Positions 36,417 through 46,703 of a stretch of DNA of 64,000 nt are shown here, one piece after another (positions within the stretch are counted from its first letter, which is position 1; every line of letters begins with the position of its first letter). The DNA comes from Helicoverpa zea. Lineage: Eukaryota > Arthropoda > Insecta > Lepidoptera > Noctuidae. The notes below the pieces were generated by a model. That model was given only the letters and a program-made list of their open reading frames with translations. It did not search any database and had not been told where the DNA came from. The stretch covers positions 4,340,001-4,404,000 of the forward strand of contig NC_061469.1 in NCBI RefSeq assembly GCF_022581195.2, written 5' to 3'. The translations under genes and the position numbers were made by a program.

Positions 36417-36636
36417 TGCGTTATCATGATGCACAATGTCAAGTTATGAGGAAACTTCGCTTTTTGGGAAATGAACAGGGACCAAGTTTTGATGTAGGTC
36501 TCGTTAAAAATTTGCGTTTTCTTAACAGGGTGTGTCAATATGATAAAATAGTTAAACTTTAAATGTGAATTAGTTGTGGTTTTCCACGATTTTACGTATA
36601 TCCCGTAGAAACTACGACCATATAAAATATAGTCTA

Positions 36637-36765
36637 CTAGCATAACGCGGCTTCATCTCGATGGAATGACTGCCTACACAAGGATACAAAAAGCCATATA
36701 GAAAGAGAAATAAATATCGTCACAAACAAACTTTCGCATTTATAATACTCCACATTAGCAGGATA
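36637..36765 (-). mobile_element. Degraded Lep1-like Helitron
   Basis: CTAGCATAACGCGGCTTCAT at the 3' end and CTTTCGCATTTATAATACT near the 5' end, reversed; the middle is shortened. Confidence 0.5.
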
Positions 36766-37494
36766 TCAAAATATGCTATAATCGGAATACTATATTTCAA
36801 ATACAAACTTATATTACTCCAGATAGTAAATACCTAACTTAGTAAGTATATATCGTTCAGAAAGGAAATAGGCTCATCTATCAAGAGCGACTTAAACTAC
36901 ATTGCGTTAGTAATCCATCGCGGACGGGTTAGATATATCGATTGTAACTCCTGACAGACGAATAAAATATTTGTTATTAGTTGAATGGAACGTTGTGTAG
37001 GTGAATTAGAATTTTTTTGATCAAGGAGGCTTTTTGGTTCATGAAAAAATATAGTTAAATGAAAAGAGAGTAGAAAGAAAAATATTCGTTATGACACATC
37101 ACAGCGATCAACCTAACTAAAACGGCTCACTCGTCCGCCGAGAGCTCAATATCCGTGCCGATAACTATAGCTATAAATGAAACTATAAACTTGTCTGTGA
37201 CTCTTAAATGGCTAACCCGATTATAATGAATGGCATAGATATAGGTGGGAAAGTAGAAAAGTTCCTACAAATGTAAGTTTGATGAGACGTTCGCAAAACC
37301 ATGGGAAAACAGATAGTCTGGAGTACGCAAATGATAATTACACAAAAATAATTGTTAAAAATGTTTTGTCTTGAAACTCGTACAGATAGACAGACAGAGT
37401 TTCGCATTTAGAATATTAGTAAGGATCAACAATTTGCTAAACGTTACACATAACTTCCATAACAATGTGCTCTATCTTACTTATATCTTACTTA
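36766..37494. other. Anonymous sequence with a Helitron 5' remnant
   Basis: GATAGACAGACAGAGTTTCG followed by CATTTAGAATATTAGTAAGG (37386-37426) looks like the reversed 5' end of a Lep1-type element; no clear 3' end. Confidence 0.4.
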
Positions 37495-37680
37495 TCTTAC
37501 TTATATTATAAATGTGAAAGTTTGTGAGAATGTATGGATGTATGTTTGTTATTCAATCACGCAAAAACGGCTGGACCGATTTGATTGAATTTTGGTATGT
37601 AGATAGGTGATACCCTGGATTAACACATAGGCTACTTTTTATCAACACACCATGCGGGCGAAGCCGCTGGCGGAAGCTAG
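37495..37680 (+). mobile_element. Lep1-like non-autonomous Helitron, complete
   Basis: TCTTACTTATATTATAAATG, CAAAAACGGCTGGACCGATT, ATACCCTGGATTAACACATA, then hairpin GCGGGCGAAGCCGCTGGC and GGAAGCTAG at 37677-37680. Confidence 0.82.
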
Positions 37681-39039
37681 TATACTATATGTTACATACG
37701 ACTAGTTCTCAGTACTATATACCTTTGTACATATAGTAAGACATGTTCTACTAACGAGGTCATTAGTTGGACACGACCAATCACTTGTTCCGCTAGATAA
37801 AATAGATTTCTGGTGGAAAATCTTATCAGGGTAAAAACATTGACCTTTTCGCTAATGAATGGGATGTACAATTTTCGAAAAAAATGGCCTGAGGACGTAT
37901 CATTTATTATAATGTAGAATTGGAGAATTTGCCATTAGAAAAGACCGGGCTACTCATACCCATGGTAAGACTGGTTGTGAGACTTTCTGACTCATCACTT
38001 CCAGTAAGTCAAATTTTAAATCAAACTGGTGATGACAACATGGTCAAACCATAGACCACACTAAGCGTTGTGTCACTTTGTGATCAATCGACCGGTATGG
38101 CTTTTACTTAACCAAAATCCCTGTGATATAATATAATACCTATGAGCTTGGAATAAAAACAACGAGTTGAAAAAAATAATAACAAAATACTGATTCTGGC
38201 TGAAAAAAGTAGGCAGTCCATTAGATAAATATGAGAAGCGTGAATACAGATGCAAAAGTTTGGAGGAATTCGTGACGGAACAAATTGTTTTTGATATTCA
38301 TCATAATTTTGTTTAATGTTTCCTTTCTGTTAAGACATAAGTTGATAGCGGGTGATAGCGTCATATTTACAGCATTTCTTTGAAAATATCACGAAGGTAT
38401 ATATACGACGAAAACAATTAAAAGAGATGTTAAGAATATTTTGACCTTTATAAACCAGCGAGCATACAATGCAATTCCCCTCGCTAAGACTAACTAGAAG
38501 GATTGCTAAGACTGTAAGTAATGCCAATTACTAAACTGTCTTTAGTATTGCAGAAAATGGTTATCTTGGCCACGTGTTTTCCGATGTACCATTCAGGATT
38601 GCAACTTTATTTCATTCATACAATACTTATTACTACATTATTTCCAAGGTCTTCATGTGTCACCAGTATTTTATTTACGCATGTTCCTTCTTATCTTCAC
38701 TCCTTTGTAAAACCTCGAAGAAGTTCATCTAACATACCCTGTACCGCTAAAAGTTCTTATCATTCACCACGTCTCGAATCAACAACGCGCCGTGTCTCAA
38801 AATTATTCTCCCTTCGACCCTCATCATTAAAAGTTGGGACGGCTCCGTCAGCACCCTGTATCGAGTTAATGTTTTATACCAGTATTATAATCTGGATAAA
38901 TTATGTATGTTCTAAAGTCAGGCGTGGGCTTAGGTTTAGTTTTTGAAGTGAATCTATCATCATTATGATATCGTGGGGGTTGTAGGAAAATTCTACTAGA
39001 CAGGTTTCATTGTTAGACAAATGACATGATGATGATGTC
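37681..39039. other. Anonymous sequence
   Basis: Contains a 141-codon ORF at 38521-38946 (+) without motifs, judged non-coding. Nothing else recognised. Confidence 0.45.
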
Positions 39040-39390
39040 CTCCTAGCCGATAAACGGCTACGGCGCGGCGGCTGTTCTCGTGTAAGCCAACTGCGCAGGA
39101 CATATTATATGTAGTGCACAAGCATTTGCGCAGACACAGGTGCACTCACTATTCCTTCACTCTCATGGCCCGATAGGATGGCATTCCCGATAGTACCAGG
39201 GAGAGTTCAGGCGCATGACCGACATTTACGTGCTCTCCAATGCACGGGTATATCAATCACCAACTTTCAGGCTCCGGGCTGCTTTTGTGAAAGTCTTCTA
39301 AAACACACAAAGCGATTTCGGCCCGACTCGGGAATCGAACTCGAGACCTAGTGTGCTCAGCAGCCGCACGACAGTTAGACCAACGAGGCA
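39040..39390 (-). mobile_element. SINE (family 2), complete, reversed
   Basis: The head reads ACTGCCTCGTTGGTCTAACT on the minus strand with B box GAGTTCGATTCCCGAG. Blocks match 33724-34080 in order to the terminal CGCCGTAGCCG hairpin region. Confidence 0.85.
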
Positions 39391-40254
39391 GTTACAAATA
39401 ACAAAAAAGTAGGCAAACAATACTTCTTTTCTGTCAATTGTTAAAATAGTATCCTTACACATTTTGAACTTGTCGACTGTCGAGTTACCCAACTACAAAA
39501 TGTTTTTTGGATGAGTAGAATTTTGGAATGACAGTTTTAAATTACATACATATTATTTTGCAGTGTTAAAAGTAGCAGCTTTACGTATATGTAGGAAAAC
39601 CTATAGTTTTGAATATAAATTGAATTTTAAATATAACATTGTTCATGTGTCATTTATTGTGTCAGATGCATCGTATTTAAAGTAACATATTTTTGTTTTG
39701 ACAGCTTTTTTGCTTTTAATAAAATAAGCGTTGAATTTTTCTCACATTGTACAATATCAGTATTTATTAGACGTTCCAACTACAAAATGAATAAATAATC
39801 CTAGTTCGTAAAAAAATCTAGACACACGGCAGTGTGTCCGCCAAGTTTGAGCAAAAAAAAGCGACACACCGGCCGTGGGTTATATTACACGAACCATTTC
39901 GGGCCAAATTCGACCCCCCTGTAACTCAAAATCTATTTTATTTATGCATATCAAATTTCTAGTATCTGTTGAGACCCCCTCACTTATCTAAAATACAAAA
40001 TTTCATTAATATACCTATTGTAGGTCTTGAGTAGGGCATGCAATTCCGGTAAAATAAAAATTACCGGTAAAAATTCGGTAATAAAAATATTTTTACCGGT
40101 AAACCGGTAAAACGGTAATTTTTGTAATTTTTAAAATGTGATATTATAACAATAAGATTGGGTAGTCTAAAATCAAAAAAATAAATAAAAATACAGGGTA
40201 TAAGGTGGTAAACATTTTTTGTGACGTGGGCCGTAACAAAAAAACATGTTAGTA

Positions 40255-40545
40255 CCATCCATACGCGATGTCGCCGACAATATGCAAGAGAAACGGCAAT
40301 ATGCGATGGTACGGACATGTAGAAAGGAGACAACCTGAATACATCGCCAATGTTATCTACTCAATCTCGATATACCCGGTCAAAGGCGCAGAGGCAGGCC
40401 GAAACTGTGGTGGTTGAGTGTCGTAATGAATGACATGAAAATCTGCGAACTCGAAGAGGAAGATGTCCTGGAAAGAACACCTGAATGAAATGGAAGAAGT
40501 AGATACGGAAAGCGGACCCCGTCACAAGACGGGATAAACGCTACG
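40255..40545 (+). mobile_element. RTE-like LINE fragment inside the hAT
   Basis: Broken frame with MRWYGHVERRQPEYIANV, RRGRPKLWW, NDMKICELEEEDVLER and ending near GTCACAAGACGGGATAAACG. Same C-terminal module as 13142-13438; frameshifts near 40385 and 40480. Confidence 0.7.
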
Positions 40546-40560
40546 AATAACTGTGAAAAA

Positions 40561-41300
40561 TTTTTTTTTTTCATTAAAGTAAATCGTAGGCATTTTATGG
40601 ACCAGGGTCGCGGAAGCTCTTTCGAACAATGTGTAAAGCTGCGTCTGCGCTAGGAGAGCCGAGCACGAGCCGAACACAATTCGTCTATAAGTGTGGACCA
40701 ACTTACAAGCCTCTAACGAGCGCGTTGCGAGCACTTCGTGCTCGGCTGCGTTCCGCCTGTTGTCGGTTTTTGTCGAACACAAAGGGATTTGCTAACAGTG
40801 ATCGTTGTAGGTTCGTTGTGCGTCCACACTTGACGCCGCGAACGATGAAACCGAGAACGGCTCCGCTTGTACTTCGCTCGTGCTCGGTTCGTCTAGACCC
40901 GCCTTTACAACACGCGAAGCCAACACGGGTCTGTTATCTATGCAGACGGAGGAACGATGAGCCACCCGAACTCACCGTCCACAGACCGACGCCTACGGTG
41001 GCCGGGTGTCGTCTCTCGACACTCAGCGCCCGTGGTGTCTGGTCCACTACAGCGGTTGGGATGAGAGGTGCGATCTCGCAGTCTCTCCGCCGTCTCCTTC
41101 TCAAGCATGACTGCTTCGCAGAAGGAGGCGTCGGCTTCCCATTCACTCAGGACCATGGCCTGAACCACGACCGGACGCGAGAGGTCGCCGCTGCCTATTG
41201 CCTCGACGACGACACGGCGGTACCCTTCCCAGGCAGTGCACACCTAGACTGTGTGCTCCACCGTGTCCTCAGAGCTGTCCGCATGGTGGTGAAGTAAAAG
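40561..41300 (-). mobile_element. R1-like LINE C-terminus, 3' UTR and poly(A)
   Basis: On the minus strand: a Cys/His-type word HHHADSSEDTVEHT, an in-frame stop, then CTAWEGYRR, DLSRPVVVQAMVLSEWEADA, SFCEAVMLEKETAERLRD and an RRRR patch, which is how R1-clade reverse transcriptases end. The 3' UTR carries TTGTTCGAAAGAGC, CGCGACCCTGGTCCATAAAA and a poly(A) seen as T at 40561-40571. 5' truncated and defective. It lies within the hAT. Confidence 0.75.
40634..40907. mobile_element. CpG-rich MITE inside the R1-like LINE
   Basis: Inverted ends TAAAGCTGCGTCTGCGC and, reversed, TAAAGGCGGGTCTAGAC, then GAGCACGAGC on both sides. It interrupts the LINE 3' UTR between TTTCGAACAA and CGCGAAGCC. 274 bases, with several GAGCAC/GTGCTC words inside. 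Confidence 0.65.
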
Positions 41301-42640
41301 CCCTTACTCAGCAAGATCATAGAGTAGGTAAAATAAGCATAAGCTACATTTTTACCTAATATGAGCTGACAGCTATGAGGAAAATCGGAATAACCGAATG
41401 AATAAAATTTGTTTAGATATTATAAAATAAGATGAGAATGAAGATTTGTATTACAAGTTTACTTTCCTAAAAAACAGCAACTTAAACACACAAATATGTA
41501 ATGTATGCAATATTACATTATTTTCAGGCTATATAACAAAGATTTGACGTTAAATGAACAATTGCTATATTTTATCACAAAACGTAAAAACCGGTAAATT
41601 ACCGGTAACATATTATTTTTACCGGTAATTTAAAAATCGCGAAAATGGGCGGTTTTACCGGTAAAACCGAAACCGGTAAACCGGTATTGCATGCCCTAGT
41701 CTTGAGATATTGACGTCAGAAAATAGCTATTTTTACTATACACTCACTGACTGACTGATTCACTGACTCACTCATCAAAAACCTAGACCACTTCCAATGG
41801 TCGTATTGACTTGAAATTTGGCATGGAGGTAGGTCTTTATGTCAAGGTAAAGGGAAAAATCTGAAAATGGCCAAGTGTGAGTCGGTTTCAAAATAATGAA
41901 GGTGTTTTATACCCGGTGTAAATTTATACCCCTAAGGAACTAAAACTACTAAATTTATCTATATTTATATAATATATCTTCGAATGGTACAAAGGTTTGT
42001 ATTTAGTCAAAGTAAAGTAAAAATCTGAAAACGGCCAAGTGTGAATCACTTTCGAAAATAACGAATGTGTAACTTTGATCCACGAACATAATATATGATA
42101 ACATGTCATGTCAGTCAGTTGGTAAATCTAGTCCATTTATTTAATCTAGTTCATTTCTTTGTAAGAAACATAGTGCATATAAAAAAATCTAAAAGATAGT
42201 ATAAATGAGACATTTCTTTAACTAACTTCATCATAAGAAAAAATAAAAATAAACAACCTTACAAAAATAAATGAAATCCCACCCAAAACAAAAATGTGAA
42301 AGACTGCCAAGTACGATAATATGGCAATGCTTCGCCTATAAAAGAAGTGAGATCTGAATAAGTACCAAGTTCCATACACATACCTCAGTTAAAAATAGTT
42401 TCTTTTTAATGATGTTACTTGGCAAGTTTTAATAGAAAATTAAATACTTGATTCATTGCGTTTAGTAGGTTTATAACGGTGTATGAAAACTTGCCAAGTA
42501 ACATCATTAAAAAGTAACTATTTTTAACTGAGGTATGTGTATGGAACTTGGTACTTATTCAGATCTCACTTCTTTTATAGGCGAAGCATTGCCATATTAT
42601 CGAACTTGGCAGTCTTTCACATTTTTGTTTTGGGTGGGAT

Positions 42641-43078
42641 GGTAACAATCAATCTAGTCTGCCTCCAATAAATAATATACTAGCGACCTATATCAAAACA
42701 AAAAAGGGTTCAATCAAACTGTAGGTACAATCGTCTCTATACCTAGTTGGGTGGGATTTAGTTAGTTCAGCCCAAATCGGATTTATAGAGATTTTTGAAG
42801 AGTTAATCCGATTTGCGTTGCCCCCGTTTGTCTATCCGATGCATGATTTAAACATACATGTGACGTAAAATCAGGAGTGGCATTCCGAAACTTTTATCTG
42901 ACATATTGTTATAAATGTTTTTTTTTTTTAAATGACGCTAGCATCCAACTGCAGCTTAATTCACTTACACGAGCAAAAACCTGTGTTCTACCCCCGGTTC
43001 TGATCTACTTCCCCTTCAATTATCAGCCAAATCGGTTCAGCCGTTCTTGAGTATCTCCTTCCAACTATGTTTGGATAG
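42641..43078. other. Anonymous sequence
   Basis: Contains a phrase GGCATTCCGAAACTTTTATC and CAGCCAAATCGGTTCAGCCG, words common in dispersed repeats, but no boundaries are visible. Confidence 0.4.
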
Positions 43079-43165
43079 ACTTCCAATCTAGGTAAACGGT
43101 CAGTCACTCAGACCCGCCTACACGTCGACCCCAACATAGTTGGGAAAAGGTACGGCATAATGATG
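43079..43165 (+). mobile_element. SINE (family 1) 3' fragment
   Basis: GACTTCCAATCTAGGTAAAC, GTCGACCCCAACATAGTTGG and GAAAAGGTACGGCATAATGA: the SINE tail, with its middle compressed. Confidence 0.6.
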
Positions 43166-44256
43166 ACCATACTGTACTAAAGACATGTAAATACGTATGT
43201 ATGTATATAAGTATGTCCAAAAATCCTTTACAAAACTTCAAATTCCCATAACTACAACCACCTCATAAAATTTTTGAAGCTTAAATATGCAACCGCGGGT
43301 TTTTGCTAATTACGTATTCATGCAAGGTAACCCTTATTCATGTCAAAACAATGGTGTCTGAAATTCAAAATGAACCTTACAATGTTATGGTTCAGATTTC
43401 GCGAAATTCTCATATACTTATTTCTGCATATGTTACGGGCTTTTGAAATTTTCGAGGCAAATGAAACATGACGTGCCTACTTGAAAACGTTCTTAAAATT
43501 AAGCACGGAGTATTTATTTAGCTGCAGAGTTTTCTGTGTTGCCAGCTAAATTATTTGCTTTAAAATGCCGGGATGGTTTTAACTAGCTGAGCCCGCGTCT
43601 TCATTTGTCTTTTGTGATTAATTTACGCTGATTAACCAAAATAAAGATTTACTGGGTAAATGTTTTCTTTTAGCTGTTTAAAGATCTTTTATTGAGCGTT
43701 TCTTCTATGTTGCTTTATTTACGTATAATTGTAAGTTAAAGTTTTTAGTTTTTAGTTCAAACGCGACTACTACAAGCAAGTCGATTTTTATATTTCAAAC
43801 TTTATGCCGAGACTCCAAGTTCTTAATGTTGAACTGTCAACCGCGACACGGCTTTGTAGTTGACAATTCTCGTAGGATTCTAAACAAATCTCGAAAAGTA
43901 CGACAAGTATTTGTTTTTAAGAAAGTTTGCGATTTGACACTGAATGATACTCAAGAGACTAGGTTAACTTTGGTATTGATTGTGAATAGTTTTATGTAGA
44001 AGCTATGAACACTATGTATATCAGTCTTTATTTTATAAGTTAAATTATGCGTAATAGACACTGAACCACTAATCAATTTACACAAATTGCTGCTTTACTT
44101 CAGTGCAAATAATTTAATAAACAGATTTAAATATTATGATGCTAAATTAAGAGATAACTATAAACCGTTAAAATTTGCAGCATGTTATTGAAAAAAAGGT
44201 AAACAGATTTTCGACATGTGTTAAATAATATACATATATACATATAATAAGGCTTT
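43166..44256. other. Anonymous sequence
   Basis: No recognised feature. Confidence 0.5.
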
Positions 44257-44271
44257 GGGAATAAGTTTTCT

Positions 44272-44583
44272 GAGGAATGATTACATTAGAGGAAGTCTGA
44301 AAGTAGCGCCAGTTACAGAAAAGATGAGAAGTAGAAGATTGTCGTGGTATGGACATGTAATGAGGAGGGATGATACGCATGCAACAAAGTGTGTGCTAAG
44401 TATGAATGTAGATGGATGGAGAGGAAGAGGAAGACCTAAGAAAAGATGGATGGATTGCCTGAAAGATGATATGAATAGGAAGGGAGTGAGTGTCAGTATG
44501 ACGAGTGACAGGGGAAAATGGAAGAAAATGACATATTGCGCCGACCCCAAGTAATATTTGGGAACAGGGCAGGAGAAAGGAAA
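44272..44583 (+). mobile_element. 5'-truncated LINE insertion with 15-bp target duplication
   Basis: In one open frame: RGSLKVAPVTEKMRSRRLSW, YGHVMRRDDTHATKCVL, GRGRPKKRWMDCLKDDM, then RGKWKKMTYCADPK and TAA at 44552, the LINE reverse-transcriptase C-terminus. GGGAATAAGTTTTCT flanks it at 44257-44271 and 44584-44598. The intact frame and perfect duplication suggest a fairly recent insertion. Confidence 0.88.
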
Positions 44584-44598
44584 GGGAATAAGTTTTCT

Positions 44599-46139
44599 CA
44601 TAACACAAAAGAACCGGGTACAGTTAGTAAATTATATTCCCATTTCAAAATAATGTCTCCGCTCTTACTACCGCTCATTTACCTACGTACCCGTCTACAT
44701 AGAAACTCAAACGCACCAATAAGCTTAGCTTTAACACAGAATACCTACGTCTGAAGTAGTATCAACTTTTAATGATGGAGCTACATCAAAGGGGAACGTG
44801 GCGGGAAAACTATTTCCCTTAGGATACGCTCAAGTATTGATAAAGTGGCCAACAGTTTAATTGCAGAACATAGCTGTTGATATTTTTTTGTCTGTCTGTT
44901 TGTCTAAGCAATTAAATTATTAGTTTTATTACAAAAAAGTCGAGTTTAACGTTTGATGCGTGAGAACGAAATTCAAATATTTTAAAGAGTAGCCAGCTCA
45001 GGACCCCTAAGCGCGACCCAAAGACATAGTAATTTTCACATTTATAATATTAGTAAGAATGTAAGGATTGCAGTGCTGCAGTTTCAAATCATATACTACC
45101 TACTCTTATATTTAAAATGCAATACAATCCTACATATCTATATTTTATTTATACTACTATATCGAGTTAAATCTGAAGCGTACTCCGTCGTTTTCAAACA
45201 TATGTACTCAATTTATCTTTAGCGTGAAACGTCGAAGGAAATATATTATATTGATAAATCCTTCACGTTCTCAGTACATGTTGAAGCATTGTTAAATGTA
45301 TGTAAGTGCTGCTTACAACTTGTTCAATATAAATACATGAGTATTTTTTTTCACGTGTGAACAGACGAAAAAATTATATGATATGGCCAGCATGTACTTC
45401 GTCAACCCTTAATTTTAAGCTCTATGTTTTCACAGAATAAATAGTATCTGGATATAGTATTGGGTATTTAAGTCTTGCACCTGAAAAGTACCTAAATATT
45501 CTACAGTATAAGTGGCACAAAATACATGCTACAAACTTAAAAAGTATGTTTTATAGGTACCAAAACCTCACTCATTACGTCATTCCCAATTGCATTCTAT
45601 AGACCGGCTTAAAGTTATCCTAAAATCAAGCAGCCTTCAGCTTATAACAGCATAAATAATTTACACAGGATCATTTAGATAAGAACTAAAACTCCTTCTT
45701 CCCGTAAGATTTATTTAAAATAATTAATCTTTAGAGTAAGTAATGGCGTCATCGAGATGAACCGTTCAAAAACAATGCCCATTTAAGTCATTAAAGTCTC
45801 TAGTAGAATTACTCTACGTCAGAAAACGGGGCTATTCTAAAATTGCAGTCCTTTGTTGGGGAACGCCGTTGATCATTTTGTTCCGGCGACCCGGTCATTG
45901 TCTTCCGAGATGTCCATAAATCCACTCGGAATAACACTTCGTTTCTATCAAATCAATTTCAATGGGACTCTTTGAATTATTTATTGATACCAGGTGAAAG
46001 ATGTATTTTTTTTTCACAAAAAATTACACAATTTCGGTATGAAAAATTGGGTGTAGCTATCAAAATTATGTACAAAACGAGCAAACCGACAAAAGTTAAG
46101 CGATTATTACGCAAACTCAAGTTAAAAAAACAAAGTTAC
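44599..46139. other. Anonymous sequence with a Helitron scrap
   Basis: Around 44996-45062, TTTTCACATTTATAATATTA then GTAAGAATG is a reversed 5' end of a Lep1-type Helitron. The rest is unrecognised. Confidence 0.45.
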
Positions 46140-46703
46140 GCACCCTAACCTGATTTAAGCATAACGCTCGGTTTATGCATCGCAATTTTCTTTCCAAGGG
46201 AAACGGTTTTTTCTTTCACAATTCTCACTAATTTGAAGCAACCCAGTTTCCCGTTTCCAGTTGCACCGTGTGTATCTATAGTGCAACGGTAGGCAGTTCT
46301 CGCCCATTGTCGGGAGATGACAACGTTAGTCGCTCGGCGACCGCGGTACCGACCTGTCGTCCCGGGATGATATGAAATCAGAGCACGACTCTAACGAATT
46401 CCAAATTTCAAATATATAACAGTGATTCAAAAACAGTTTTTGTAATGGAGGTTTAGTTGTGAATTTTATCAATTTAATAAATAAAATCTTTTTGCAATTT
46501 TCTGACAATAAACTTTCTGTAAATATAGTTACGTGTTTCGAAGTTGTATTATAGTGCTTAATATTCAAAAACTTTTAACTGTATAAATTGTTCGTGTTTC
46601 TCTAGAATAATTTAGTGTACGTAAAATTGGACGAACTTTAAAGTATTTGAATAATACCTCTTGTGTAAAATTTAATTAGTATTCTGTGAATAAAAATACC
46701 AAG
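46140..46703 (+). promoter_or_regulatory. Possible promoter and non-coding first exon
   Basis: A relatively GC- and CpG-rich patch (CGCTCGGCGACCGCGGTACC, CCTGTCGTCCCGGGATG) precedes AT-rich leader-like sequence that ends in ACCAAG|GTAAGT at 46703/46704, a near-consensus donor. No partner acceptor or coding exon was found to 64000, so the gene, if real, continues beyond the window or has long introns. Confidence 0.22.

Larger units (their letters stand above)
40032..41698. mobile_element. Non-autonomous hAT transposon with 8-bp target duplication
   Basis: Ends TAGGGCATGCAATTCCGGT and, reversed, TAGGGCATGCAATACCGGT (18 of 19). GTCTTGAG flanks both sides (40024-40031 and 41699-41706). The related copy C at 51094-51101 has GTCTTGAG once, giving the empty site. 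Both subterminal regions repeat ACCGGTAA many times, as transposase binding sites often do. No transposase is present; the interior is filled with LINE debris. Confidence 0.9.
39817..42640 (+). mobile_element. Foldback element, copy B (interrupted by hAT)
   Basis: Starts TCTAGACACACGGCAGTGTG: GACACAC (39821-39827), GGCA, GTGTGTC (39832-39838), spacer with GCCAAGTTTGAGC, GACACAC again (39863-39869), CGGCCGT. The body matches copy C in reverse. The 3' inverted arms are 42276-42430 and 42486-42640 (155 bases each, about two mismatches) bounded by ATCCCACCC and GGGTGGGAT. The hAT at 40032-41698 sits inside. Confidence 0.85.

Noticed and set aside
38521..38946. 141-codon plus-strand ORF
   Set aside because: No family motif, no splice or promoter context, low-complexity Ser/Phe/Ile composition; consistent with chance.
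40629..41297. 222-codon open frame on the plus strand, the longest in the window
   Set aside because: It runs antisense through the R1-like LINE C-terminus and through a CpG-rich MITE; GC-rich composition explains its length.
40032..41698. Reading the TAGGGCATG-ended element as part of the foldback family
   Set aside because: The 8-bp duplication and the empty site at 51094-51101 show that it is a separate insertion.
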